From positions 20,958,001-21,022,000 of the forward strand of contig NC_079876.1 of NCBI RefSeq assembly GCF_029227915.1: a stretch of 64,000 bases of DNA, in the 5' to 3' direction. Shown here in pieces: positions 1 to 9,379 of the stretch; the first letter of the stretch is position 1; every line of letters begins with the position of its first letter. The notes under the pieces were generated by a model, which worked only from the letters and a program-made list of their open reading frames with translations, had not been told where the DNA came from and did not search any database. The translations under genes were made by a program, and so were the position numbers. Source of the stretch: Hydractinia symbiolongicarpus. Taxonomy: Eukaryota; Cnidaria; Hydrozoa; Anthoathecata; Hydractiniidae.

Positions 1-940
1 TAGCACGTACTTCTTTCCGCTTTAGTTTGGGATTCTCGTAGTACTCGCGTGCTAGTGCGAGAGCTGGCCTTGTAAGGTACTTTTCTTTTTGCTTCTTATC
101 TTCACGTGAGTGTACGACCAGGCATCTCCAGACACATAGGTTGTCCGTTCTTTCATCCTCCTTATCAAAGCTGTATATGCACTTCTTATTTCGCAACCAG
201 TCTGGCAAAGGTCCACAGCCTAACAGGGGCTCCCTTGTGGAGATGATCTTGATCTGCACATGTTGGAAGACTATTTTCCCTTCGTACGATCCTTAGGTCT
301 CGATTGTTCTTTCTGGTGGCAAGTACGCCTTCCCCCAAAACTCATTATCTCCAAGATCTAATCGCTGCATTTCGCATTTTTCAACAAAGGCCTCAATGTC
401 AGCTAGGCTCGTAAGCGATCCTTCGCTTCCTTTGGTTTTGTGATACGGAGCTGTGCCACCTCCTGCTTCGTAGATGGTGCAAGCAAAACTGTAGACTAAC
501 TTAACTCGCATCTCTATGTAGGGTGTAATTTTTCGGATGATTGCATCTGCCAATGGCTGATTAAGGTTCTTGTTGAACCGCCATGTCTTGGCATGATTTC
601 CGTCTTCCAACATCTGTGTGTCATTTTCGTCAAAAATGTGCTGAATGTCTTCGACGCCTTCAGATCGGTTTTTCTCTTGTGGGAACATGTGCTTGATGTC
701 TTCGACTCCACTGTATTCGTCTTGTATGTCTCCAGCATCGTAAAAGTCCTCTCGCGCTTCTCTCTCGATTTCATCGTGCAGCGTCGTCCTTCCAACAATT
801 TGCTCCCTCGCCCTGTTATAATAAGAAGTAACAGTATCTCGTACACTCTGCAGTCTCTCTGCAAGAGCATCACGTGTTGCTGCTACTGGCGCTGAGAAAG
901 CGCTATATAATTTACTGATTGCATTCTTAAACCAACTCAT
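1..940 (-). pseudogene. Polinton DNA polymerase, N-terminal part (P1)
   Basis: Starts at 940 with MSWFKNAISKLY and reads to the left window edge. An in-frame TAA at about 293-295 interrupts it after residue 215. The frame then continues with recognisable sequence (for example the CGPLPDW block) that matches P3 44257-45256. In cnidarian Polintons this amino-terminal extension precedes the protein-primed family B polymerase that copies the element. The catalytic domain would lie beyond the window. The start is chosen because P3 has the same start and the same upstream TATAATAAA. Nonsense mutation, so probably dead. Confidence 0.75.
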
Positions 941-947
941 TTCTTTT

Positions 948-1012
948 ATTTATTATAGATAGGTTCCAACCAACATCGGTCGCAATTTGAGTAGGGAATT
1001 TCCCTATTCAAA
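948..1012 (-). promoter_or_regulatory. Polymerase promoter region of P1: dyad plus TATAATAAA
   Basis: A 27-bp near-perfect palindrome (986-1012, arms TTTGAGTAGGG and CCCTATTCAAA) lies 46 bp upstream of the polymerase ATG at 940. Between them is TATAATAAA on the minus strand (948-956). P3 has the same arrangement (dyad 44187-44213, TATAATAAA 44247-44255, ATG 44257). Conservation of both elements and their spacing in two diverged copies suggests a promoter with an operator-like site. The function is inferred. Confidence 0.55.
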
Positions 1013-1149
1013 CAGATTTGTTGATGTCAGCAGTTTTGTCGAGTGCCGTCATTTTTGATGATGTCAGCAAATTTGTCATGATGTCACGTGGCGTGTTTAC
1101 TCATTTGAGGCATGATAAAATCTGTGACGTCACAGATTTTTTAGGGGGT

Positions 1150-1220
1150 CTAAAAGCAGCGTTTTTTAATAGGGGTTTGACCGTGGAAAACCTAAAACCT
1201 GATTATCGGGGTGTACTACT
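1150..1220 (-). repeat. Terminal inverted repeat of Polinton P1
   Basis: The terminus reads AGTAGTACACCCC inward from 1220 and contains a ccacggtcaaac block. The same block, with similar spacing, occurs just inside the proposed end of P4 (55866-55925), and P3 has AGTAGTACTA at its ends. The AG start is typical of Polintons. The partner repeat is outside the window, so the length given is only the stretch that resembles the other ends. Confidence 0.6.
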
Positions 1221-1264
1221 CTAGCTCTGTCCAGGGAAAGGATGATACGGGAAAGGGGCTATAA

Positions 1265-3322
1265 CATCCACATCCTCACTACCTGGTACTTGATTTCGAA
1301 GCCCTCTTATCACCTTTAAATTACCAGTAAACCTCCGATCTAACATACTTTTCGAGACATGTTCCGGTAAGGGTTGGTATTGGCGATAGTTTGAATAGTC
1401 GCCCGACGTTCATTGAGCACGAAAATCCCAAGGTTTTAGTCAAGCAGTTTGTGGAGGAGCTGGAAATGAGACATGCCCTCATTGTGAAAGAAGTCGAGAG
1501 AATGTATCCGAAACCTGACAACTTTGACATGCTCTCCAGAAAGAACCGGGAGTTGTTGGATGAGTGGGTAAATCAAGTAGCTATAATAGGGTTTAACTCT
1601 GGCAAGTACGACATCAACCTGATCAAGCGTTATTTTGTTGAAGAGATCGCGCAAGGTGATAAGATCAAGGTGGCGAAAAATGCCGATGTGGAACCATTCA
1701 TTGAAGCCGTGGACAAGACGAGGCTGCAGTATTACGACGACGAGATAGATATTTTGAAGGACGCGGTCAGTATTCCGGGCGCTACGTATTGGACAAGTCT
1801 CTATGGTTGAACCCCAAGCTAGAGCTATACACTCCGGGAGACCCATGCAGGCATAGGTGTAAGGACTCTTGTTACAGCAGGACTTGTAAGGCCTGTAAGA
1901 AGGTACGGAAAACATGTGAAAAATGTATGGGGAATGAGGCCTACGAGCTCCTAAGGACGGGGATGGTCGGTGGTCCCGCGATCGTATTCTGTAGATACCA
2001 CGAACGAGACGTGACGGGTATCAGATCTCACATCTATAAAGAACCAAACAAATGCAAGACCATTCTAGGCTACAACGCAAACATGCTTTACCCAAGCACG
2101 CTCCTACAGGACTTTCCCTGTGGGAAGGAACAGTTGATCAAGGTGGCCACGTCGACATCGGCACATAACTTAGAGCTACTGGCGCGGGGTGTGATGGATG
2201 GATCGTTGTTTGGATTTGCCCAGGTTGATATTGAGGTACCGGAGTATCTGGGTGACAAATTCAGCGAAATGGCTCCCCTGTTTGTCTTCAAGGAGATACC
2301 TGATGATCAAATCCCCGTGCACATGCACGAATACTTAAAAAATACGGGTCGCAAGCGTTTTCCGGGTGCACGTAAGCTTTTAGGGTTGCAAAAGGCTGAA
2401 AAGATCCTACTGTATACCCCTGTGCTAAAATGGTACCTTTACCATGGGCTGAAAGTGACTGCTTTTCACCCATTCCTCAAGAACGCCCGAGGTAATCCCT
2501 TTGTCTGGTTCCCGGAGGAGATTGCCGATGCACGACGGGAGGCCGATAAAGACCCTGATAAACGTATTGCGGGGGATACGGCTAAGCTGAAAGTCAACTC
2601 GTTCTATGGCAAGAAGATTAAAGATTTGGCAAGGCATGCAAATGCTACATTTACGAGGGATGAAAAGGAGGTTGGCGCTGCTCTGCGGAGCCCGTACCTT
2701 GATGACCTTGAAGAGATTGGGGATGCGTATGAGGTAAGAAGGGGCAAGCACAAATGTACTATCCATAGAGCATATCAGTGTGGTATCGCGGTATATCAAC
2801 TAGCCAAGCTTCGGATCTTGGAATTTTACTATCATTTTCTCGACAAGTACGTGGATCGTCGAGACTTTGAGCACATTTACATGGACACCGACAGTGCGTC
2901 TTTTGACATCTCTGGGGAAGAGTTGAGGGATGTCATTCGCCCCGAACTACGTGATGAGTATGATGAGGCTGTAAAAAACTGGCTTGTCACTGAAAAGTAC
3001 TCGAGTCGAACAGGAGGGTTATTTAAAGCGGAAGTTTTGGGGTTTCGGATGATTGCCCTGACAGCCAAGTGTTATTTCTCTCAAGGGAAAAGAAGGTACT
3101 AAATTCTCATGTAAGGGCATGTCAAAAAGGCAAAATGCTGTGACCTGGAGTAGATACCTGAGTGCGCTGAAGGGTGGTTTAGACATGGTCAAAAACGTAG
3201 GTTTTCGGGTACACAAACAGGATATGGTTACGTACGAACAAAACAAGCTCGGGCTCTCGGCCTTTTACGACAAAAGAGTTGTACATGACGATGGGGTACA
3301 TACCTCCCCGCTTATGTTGTAA
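1265..3322 (+). pseudogene. Protein-primed family B DNA polymerase (P2)
   Basis: Polinton polymerase core that would copy element DNA from a protein primer. Visible motifs in order: exonuclease I (LDFEALL, about 1289-1309), exonuclease II (GFNSGKYDINLIK, near 1590-1625), motif A region (GYNANMLYPS, near 2070-2100), motif B (KVNSFYGKK, near 2590-2615), motif C (YMDTDSASF, near 2880-2905), and a C-terminal block ending near DGVHTSPL. It is broken by TAA at 1262 and 1328, a frameshift near 1790-1810, and another near 3100. Motif A has Asn where the catalytic Asp is expected. The N-terminal extension is missing because of the P1 junction. Confidence 0.9.
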
Positions 3323-3398
3323 GCATTTTTGGATGACGAGGTTTTCCAAAAGCTGTCCAAAGTTTTGTAAAGATAGTACTTTACGAAACAAGAACAAT

Positions 3399-3902
3399 AT
3401 GGAGGGGACCAGGAAATGTACAAAATGTCAACACTGTGTAACCCTGGAAAATTTTAGGGTCAAGAGAAACGGACAACGAACAAGGCTATGCATCAAATGC
3501 CTTGATATCGGCAAGGCATCACAGGAACGTACCAAATGCCTGCATGGTAAGCAAGGTCGAAACTGTCCCATATGCGATCGCCCCGGGTATCAGTATAGGT
3601 TATTTCTAAATAGGATTCATGGTGCCCTAAATCGTGATACAGAGATAGCATCCCGGGAATATATAGGGTGCGATGTTGTTACATTAATGAGGCACATCCG
3701 AGCAGAGTTTAGGGGTGGGATAAATTGGGAGAATAGAGGACGGTGGGAGTTTGATCACAAGATACCAAGAAAATATAGGGAGAACGGCGTGTACCCTAGC
3801 GAAGAGGTGCAAATTGCAAGACTGCACTACAACAACATGCAGCCCATGTGGGTTTCAGATAACCAAAGGAAAGTCATCGATATATCTCCGGGTAGAATGT
3901 AG
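3399..3902 (+). CDS. Zinc-ribbon HNH endonuclease-like protein (P2 cargo)
   Basis: 167 residues from the ATG at 3399, intact. The N-terminal half has paired cysteines (CTKCQHC, then CIKCLD, later CPICDRPG), which suggests zinc ribbons. The C-terminal half has an HNH-like pattern: WEFDHKIPRKY, a later LHYNNMQPMW and a final DNQRK. Proteins of this kind are common as mobile nucleases in large DNA viruses and their relatives. It lies between the polymerase and the first small membrane gene. P3 has no counterpart in the corresponding stretch, although P3 has also lost its polymerase core. Specific DNA cleavage is inferred from the family, not shown. Confidence 0.7.
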   Translation: MEGTRKCTKCQHCVTLENFRVKRNGQRTRLCIKCLDIGKASQERTKCLHGKQGRNCPICDRPGYQYRLFLNRIHGALNRDTEIASREYIGCDVVTLMRHIRAEFRGGINWENRGRWEFDHKIPRKYRENGVYPSEEVQIARLHYNNMQPMWVSDNQRKVIDISPGRM

Positions 3903-3918
3903 TCTGCCTCGGTTGATC

Positions 3919-3949
3919 AAACACACTTGCTATAAATGCAAGTGTGTTT
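3919..3949 (+). terminator. Hairpin between HNH gene and next gene (P2)
   Basis: Perfect 12-bp arms (AAACACACTTGC and GCAAGTGTGTTT) enclose the 7-nt loop TATAAAT. It begins 17 bp after the HNH stop codon. The loop carries the TATAAATG that starts the next gene (ATG 3936). It could end the upstream transcript, regulate the downstream start, or both. Similar hairpins occur in other Polinton gene gaps in this window. Confidence 0.5.
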
Positions 3950-4511
3950 ACTAATCGCTATACTCCTACCCTATGTGATAATACTACTATCCTATCTTAA
4001 ATTTCGACGTATAATAAAAAAGAAGGCTGATATCGTACAAGTCTTTGACAATGCCTCCGCGGAGTATGAAAATATAGAAAAGTCCATCGATAAACGCTAG
4101 GTGCTGAAAGAGGCCCTACGCAAAGGCAAGGGTCACCTTTTACCAAAGAAGTGTACAGAAGGGTTTGTTGACAAGGCACCCGAGGAGGCCATCGACAAAG
4201 TCCATACCGAGTATGAACAGCGAGAACTCCAAGAGAAAGGGGAGAAGACCGCAAGGGCACTGTCTACCCATGTTATAAGTCTCTATGCCAATACGATTGG
4301 AAACTTCGTCGATATTGACTCCGTAGATGAATTACGTCGGGATATCGAAGAAGACCCTATTATCGGGGATAGTATGACGGACCTTGGTATCCTCGTGTAC
4401 TGCCCCATCGGTAGGTGCTTAGCCCCACTGTTTGTAGCAGGACACACGGCCCGTCATAAAAGCAAAAAGAAACAGGAGAAGGTGGTGAATGAGGCAGAGA
4501 CCGTGCTATAA
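3936..4511 (+). pseudogene. Conserved Polinton membrane-anchored protein (P2)
   Basis: About 191 codons. An N-terminal hydrophobic helix (CLLIAILLPYVIILL, residues 4-18) is followed by a charged region with the block RKGKGHLL.KKCTEG. The homologue in P3 starts at 45572 and has the same layout. An in-frame TAG at 4098-4100 replaces a codon that is CAG in P3, so the gene is broken by one nonsense change and is otherwise open to 4511. Function unknown; a virion or host-membrane protein is possible. TATAA sits directly before the ATG. Confidence 0.6.
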
Positions 4512-4516
4512 GATAA

Positions 4517-4869
4517 ATGAGTGAAGAAGAACAAAAGCAAGAATAAAGAGTCATTACTAAACCACCGAAGAACGAGGGCCGTGTAGCAGCAGGCAAGAGA
4601 CTTGCGGAATGGAACCGGAGGAACAAGACTAACTTACAGAAGAACGTGAGCAAAGTTTCTTCACAAGATGATCAAGAACCTGTCGCAACCCTTAGCAAGT
4701 CAACAGATGTATACATGTACGGAATAAGGAGTTTGCGATGGGCGACGGGGCTTGGTACATGTTCGGCAGGCGTGGGAATGAATCCAACAAGCCGGTGACC
4801 CATCCGGAGCCTCAGTATGGCAACCAGGGCAAAACCCAACCAAATATCGATATTTCTAAAATGCGGTAA
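4517..4869 (+). pseudogene. Small Polinton protein, MSEE family (P2)
   Basis: Starts at 4517 with MSEEEQ six bases after the previous stop, and is preceded by TATAAGATAA. It is homologous to P3 46454-46816 (shared start, VIT.P.KN and R.AAGK.LA blocks, and a similar C-terminal end). A TAA after nine codons and a frameshift near 4700 destroy it. The intact P3 copy has a single membrane helix. Function unknown. Confidence 0.55.
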
Positions 4870-4876
4870 TAAATAA

Positions 4877-5125
4877 ATGAGTGCAAGCAACGTTACCCCG
4901 AAAGAAAATGAGATTTTAGATATGCTGTACGAGTCGTAGACCTTGGTTTCACTTGCCTATGCTATGATGGGTAAAAAGTTCCTGGGCATAACAAGGCCCT
5001 CTACAAAGATGGACACTGAAGACGTCCTTAAGATGGTTGCGTACTTCGCGGCAGGGAGAGCAAGTCGTGAAATAGCCGTCTCCAAAGGATGGTTGCCGGC
5101 AAGTATAGTGCCGAAGCCCAAATAG
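4877..5125 (+). pseudogene. Small Polinton protein, MSxSNVTP family (P2)
   Basis: 82 codons starting at 4877, eight bases after the previous stop, with AATAAATAA directly upstream. Homologous to P3 46831-47074 (shared SNVTP, DMLxE, AYAM.G.KFLGI and a C-terminal PASIVPKPK). An in-frame TAG near codon 21 breaks it; the frame is otherwise open to its natural stop. The product would be weakly hydrophobic. Function unknown. P2 keeps the C-terminal half that P3 has lost to a stop, so the two copies define the family. Confidence 0.55.
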
Positions 5126-5179
5126 GGTGGACAAGCATGAGTTATGGAAGGAGTCAAGTGCTCAAGCCCCAATAATAAA

Positions 5180-5541
5180 ATGGATATAAGATGTTGTCGC
5201 GTATGTAAACAACTATTACCACCACACAAGTTTAAAATTAGGGGCAATACTTTAACGAAAAGTTACATGGCCTGCCTGGCTAAAGCGAAGGAGAGACGGA
5301 CTGTAGCAAATAGAAGATCATCGAGGATAGCCCCGAGAAGGCAAGGCTTGTTGAGAGATATCGCAATACACTGCGGTGCCTACAGGCTAAATTATTATTT
5401 ACCCCACCACTCCTCGAATACCAGGCTCGAAATACTAAGCTCTGCCCTGCCTGTCAGGGGTCCCTGGAAAAAGGGCATGGCGGTGTATTGGTTTGCTCTA
5501 CATGTGCCAGGGCATACCCTAGAATTCATGATAGAAAGTGA
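5180..5541 (+). pseudogene. Zinc-ribbon gene, second P2-specific cargo gene
   Basis: Begins at 5180 (MDIRCCRVCKQLLPPHKF) after AATAATAAA. It has an N-terminal CxxC knuckle and an SR-rich basic stretch. In a shifted frame towards the end (about 5430-5541) it shows CPACQG and CSTCARAY, a second paired-cysteine site. A frameshift in the middle has therefore split one gene with two zinc ribbons. The N-terminal part resembles the start of the HNH protein at 3399. It lies just before the ATPase and P3 has no counterpart there. Confidence 0.5.
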
Positions 5542-5560
5542 AGCAACTATTGCAATGAAA

Positions 5561-6156
5561 ATGCTGGATGTTGTAAGAGATTCGCATACAGCAATTTTCA
5601 CAGACTCGAAAGCTGTGGGAAAACACAACGTGTACTGAACCTCCTCGAGCAGGAATATAAAAATCACTATCATAACATAGTCATTTTGTGTCCAACTATA
5701 CGGTGGAACAGTACCTACCTCAAAAGGGCCTCACTTTGGAAAGACCCCTATGTATTTCTGATAGACCCTGGGAATGAGCTGTTTGAATGGATTCAGAAAC
5801 TGTCCCCATTACTGGCAGGTGAGGAAAGTCTCTTCATAGTCGATGATTGTATATCGAACGAGGATTTCGATAAACGTCGACAATCCCTGCTTGAATTGGC
5901 TATCAGTGGTAGGCACAGAAAGCACAGCTTGTGGCTACTCACGCAGTCATATACAGCTCTCCCTAAAAGTTTGAGGAGGCAAAAGAAGGTCTTGTTCCTC
6001 TGGTTTCTTCATGAGAAGAGTGACATGAAAATGATAGACGAGGAAATGAATCTCATCTCAGACTGGGATGAGATTAAAATTGTACTGAAAAAATCCAAAC
6101 ATGCATGCTTGTATGTCAGATTGGAACACCTTAGGACCTGGAAGATTCTTGAGTGA
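5561..6156 (+). pseudogene. Polinton packaging ATPase (P2)
   Basis: A/FtsK-HerA-type ATPase that in Polintons is thought to pump DNA into the capsid. The N-terminal part matches P3 47122 onward. The Walker A region has lost its first Gly (TDSKAVGK versus GPTSCGKT in P3), and a one-base loss in an A-run near 5620 shifts the frame. From 5686 the frame is open and carries a Walker B-like ESLFIVDD and a sensor-like LLTQSYTALPKSLRRQKK. Its stop overlaps the region before the next gene. Clearly dead as written. Confidence 0.75.
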
Positions 6157-6197
6157 GCACGTTGAAATCCTCCGGCCAAGCATTAGTATATAGAAAG

Positions 6198-6749
6198 ATG
6201 TTGTCGCAAGTTATGTTCAACGCAGAGACTATCGAAACCCTGTTCAGCAATCAAAATCAACCTATGTTTAGACGTGCCGATATTGGACGTTTTTTAGGCA
6301 TTGTTGACATAGCGCGCAGTTTTCAATATTTGGCCGGGGAAACTATAACAAGGCAAGAAATTGCGGATCTGAAGGCCCAGGGTGCTACCCTAGGCCTTGG
6401 AAGAGGGAAAAATCCGCATGATGTATTTGTAACATTAGATCAAGCATTGAAAATCATACGTCGTTTTCGAAAACCAAAGGCCGAAGGGCTAATCAAATGG
6501 TTAGCCCGGGCAGGTGTCCAAAAATTACAAGATGAGCTCAAGGAGCAGCGTCAAGCCCTCGAAGACAGAGATGTTAACATTGCCATTCTCGAGAACGATC
6601 TTGACTCCAGGGATGAATAACTCGTGGAGCTGGGTTACGAACTCGAAGTACAGACCCTGGAAAATGCAAGGCTTAGAGAAAGACATGTACCCAATGCTCA
6701 GGACCCCGGAATAGACAACGTCATCATCATCCACCGTAAGCACAGCGCA
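6198..6749 (+). pseudogene. MSV199/KilA-N-like DNA-binding protein (P2), 3' end lost
   Basis: From ATG 6198 the protein has a domain resembling the MSV199/Bro-type domains of large DNA viruses (FRRADIGRFLGI ... GLGRGKNPHDVFVTLDQALK), followed by a coiled-coil stretch rich in E, Q, R and L. A TAA at 6618-6620 interrupts it; the frame then continues to RERHVP, which also occurs in the P3 copy. The gene stops at 6749 where the BEL-1 LTR begins. P3 47887-48414 supplies the missing C-terminal domain, so the two copies are complementary fragments. Role inferred as DNA-binding regulator. Confidence 0.6.
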
Positions 6750-6903
6750 TGTTAATTATTTATGTATTTTTAACACGTGACTTTTAAAGCCACGTGTGAC
6801 GAATGTGATGTAGATGTATACTTTTTAGATGCTTCGGCAGTACAGAAAATGTTTTGTTGATATAAGACACGTTTTCATGAGTTCCTTTTTACGAGATATT
6901 ACA
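6750..6903 (+). repeat. Left LTR of BEL-1
   Basis: 154 bp, TG...CA. It matches the right LTR apart from about 21 extra bases after CACGTGACT and a few substitutions, which points to an old insertion. TGGTCAAACC follows directly and is the likely tRNA primer-binding site. Confidence 0.85.
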
Positions 6904-7045
6904 TGGTCAAACCGAGCCGGATAGTTTGATATCATTTATACGTTATTTATTAAATTATTTATTATATTAAAAAAGGAAAGAAGACGTGGTTGTGTGTGTT
7001 AGAAGAAACAGAGTATTATTTATTTTGAACTTATTATAAACAAAC

Positions 7046-8785
7046 ATGTTGCCTTTGGAAAAGAAGTTAAGAATAAGAAACACGTTAGTAAAAGTTATCG
7101 AAAATTACTTACGAGAAGAAATAAAACCTTGTTATGAACATTATCAAGAAGAAAAACTTACGTTATTGCAAACGTTGAACACTACCATAGAGAGCAAACT
7201 TGGAAAATAAAGTATTACGGAAGAGATTTCCGAAATTATTGAAGAGGAAGATCAATTAATAAAAGATGCTCAAGAAGGTAGTGACTTTGAAGTACGGGTA
7301 AGAAATGAACTGCTAATACTTGATCGTTTCCTAAAATCAAAACAAGATAGAAGTGACACAGTCAGTACGAGGTCAGTTAGTGCTTCAAGCTCTATTAAAC
7401 TGCCAAAAAGTTGATGGCGATCCAACTAATTGGTTTTCATTTATTGATTCTTTTGAAGCAGCAGTTGGCAAAAACGATCACTTGTCTAATGTTGAAAAAA
7501 TGAATTATTTGTTAGGATTTGTTGTTAAAGATGCTGCATCTACGATAGGCGGTTTAAAACTGAGTAATGATAATTATGAGATTGCTTTAAATTTGTTAAA
7601 AGATCGCTTCGGAGATCCGCAAATGATAATTTCAGGACATATGAATAAACTATTAAACTTGGAGCCTGTCATGGCTATTTCTGACGTTCGTAATTTACGC
7701 CAATTGTTCGATATAACTGAGGCGCAAGTGCGTAGTTTACATTCTTTAGGAATTGAATCTCAAACTTTGGCTCAATGCTTATACCTGTGTTATTGCAAAA
7801 ACTGCCAGGAGAATTGCGTCTGATTATTAGTTGCCAACTTGGAAAAAACGCATGGAAAGTAAGCGAGGTTATGCAAGCTTTTAAAACTAAATTAGAAGCG
7901 CGAGAAAAAGTTTCAACCGGTCAGGAGGAAAGCCCTTGTTTTTCTGGTGCTTCCCTTTATGTTGGAAATCGACGGAATTTCGATGCAAAAGAAAGAAAAT
8001 GTGCTTTTTGTGAAAACCCAGAGCACAAACCGCAATTTTGCTCTATTGTTTCCAAACCGACTGCGCGCTCTTCCATTTTAAAAAGGAAAGGATTATGCTT
8101 TTTATGTCTACAGTCAGGTCATGTAGCAAGACATTGCACAGTTACATGGAAATGTTTTAAATGTAAGGGACGTCATCATGTGTCTATTTGCAATAAGGGT
8201 AATCGAGACCAGGATAGCAATGATCAGAAAGAAGGTGAGGGAACTTCAAATAACGTGGCGAATACTGAATGTGATTTTAACGCAGTTTTGTTACAAACTG
8301 CGTCTGCGGAAATTTTTTCTGATGATAAAAACTGTCACAGGTGTAGAATTTTGTTTGATAGTGGCAGTCAAATGTCATACATTTCTCCGCAAGCGGCGGA
8401 AAAATTGAAATTGAAAACAATCGACAAAAAACAAATGTGTCTTAAAACGTTTGGAGGAGCTAAACAAACTTTGGACATGGTTAGATTTACCGTTAAAACG
8501 AAAAATGACGAAGAAAATATTACGGTAAACGCGTTCGTATCCGAAATATGCTATCCTTTGACAAGCCAAAACATCGAGGGTGCAAAATCTAACTACCCTT
8601 TTCTGTGTCGTCTCGATTTAGCAGACAGTAATCCAAAAAATCAACCATTAAGTGTGGATATTTTGATTGGCGGGGATTATTATTGGTCCTTTATGAAAAA
8701 CGACATGAAACGTAGCACCAAAGGTGGGCCCACAGCAATTTCATCAAAACTGGGATATATTTTAATGCCGGAGTCATACTACTAA
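7046..8785 (+). pseudogene. BEL-1 gag and aspartic protease
   Basis: The likely start is ATG 7046 (MLPLEKK). The N-terminal coiled region has a TAA near 7208 and a frameshift at about 7400. A DUF1759-like gag domain follows (about 7400-7800), then a frameshift near 7790 and zinc knuckles (CFLCLQSGHVARHC near 8098; CFKCKGRHHVSIC near 8153). The protease has a normal active site (ILFDSGSQMSYI near 8350). The frame ends at 8785 after GYILMPES, where pol should continue. Homologous over its length to the intact BEL-2 protein. Confidence 0.8.
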
Positions 8786-8787
8786 AT

Positions 8788-9379
8788 TGGATACTTCAGT
8801 GAACATTGTTAATACTCATGTTTTAAAAGTGCAAAATGAGTTGAGTGAAAATAAAACACTTGAAGACTTGGTTTAGGGATTTTGGAACATCCAGACTATG
8901 GGAATTAAAAAATCAGAAGAAAACGAGATTTCGGATCATGGTATTGAAGCAGGTGTGACATTTAAAAAAGAACGTTATGAGGTCAAGCTACCCGTAAAAG
9001 ATCACGATCTGCTTGAAGATAACTATGATCTTTCAAAACAAAGATTAAAAACATGATTATTGTTGAAACAATACGATAACATTATTCGAGAACAAGAAAG
9101 TTGTCAAATAATTGAAAAGGCACCAGATGAACACGTTGTAGGACACACCCATTTTTTGCCGCATAAGCCAGTGATGCGGGAAGAAAAAACAACTACGACG
9201 GTGCGCATGGTTTTTGATGGGATTGCAAAAAAAAAAATGTATGGAACCTGGCCCCTCCATAGCCACGCCTTTGTTCGATGTTTTAGCCAGATTTCGAGCC
9301 AACAACATAGCTTTTATTGCTGATATAGAAAAAGCTTTTCTACAATTATCCTTGTTTCCAGGCCATCGAGACTATGTAA
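8788..9379 (+). pseudogene. BEL-1 reverse transcriptase, 5' part
   Basis: Fragments in shifting frames match BEL-2: HFLPHKPVMREE, VRMVFDG, FIADIEKAFLQLSL. A stop near 8875, another near 9054 and an A-run frameshift near 9230 break the frame. The sequence stops at DYV, where the Harbinger-like element starts at 9380. Confidence 0.75.

Larger units (their letters stand above)
1..1220 (-). mobile_element. Polinton/Maverick copy P1, left end only
   Basis: Read on the minus strand from 1220, this begins AGTAGTAC, close to the start of the complete copy P3 at 43948. It then has a leader with repeated gctgacatcaac-type motifs, a palindromic dyad and the start of a polymerase gene. The layout matches P3 43948-45256. 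The element leaves the window at its left edge. Its end abuts the polymerase of another Polinton (P2) at 1221, so P1 probably inserted into P2. The other end and its target duplication are outside the window, so the nesting is inferred. Confidence 0.75.
1221..6749 (+). mobile_element. Polinton/Maverick copy P2, both ends missing
   Basis: The gene order is polymerase, HNH protein, three small conserved proteins, zinc-ribbon gene, ATPase, MSV199/KilA-like gene, all on the plus strand. It parallels P3 44257-48414 apart from two extra zinc-ribbon/HNH genes. The 5' side is cut at 1220 by the end of P1. The 3' side is cut inside the MSV199/KilA-like gene by the left LTR of BEL-1. Most genes have stops or frameshifts. 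The rest of the element is not found directly beyond BEL-1, so a deletion or rearrangement followed. Confidence 0.8.

Noticed and set aside
514-895. Open frames on both strands inside the P1 polymerase
   Set aside because: They overlap the minus-strand polymerase frame, have no homologue in P3 and poor composition; they are shadows.
6745-6749. Target duplication of BEL-1
   Set aside because: GCGCA on the left and ACGTA on the right do not match; I do not claim a duplication.
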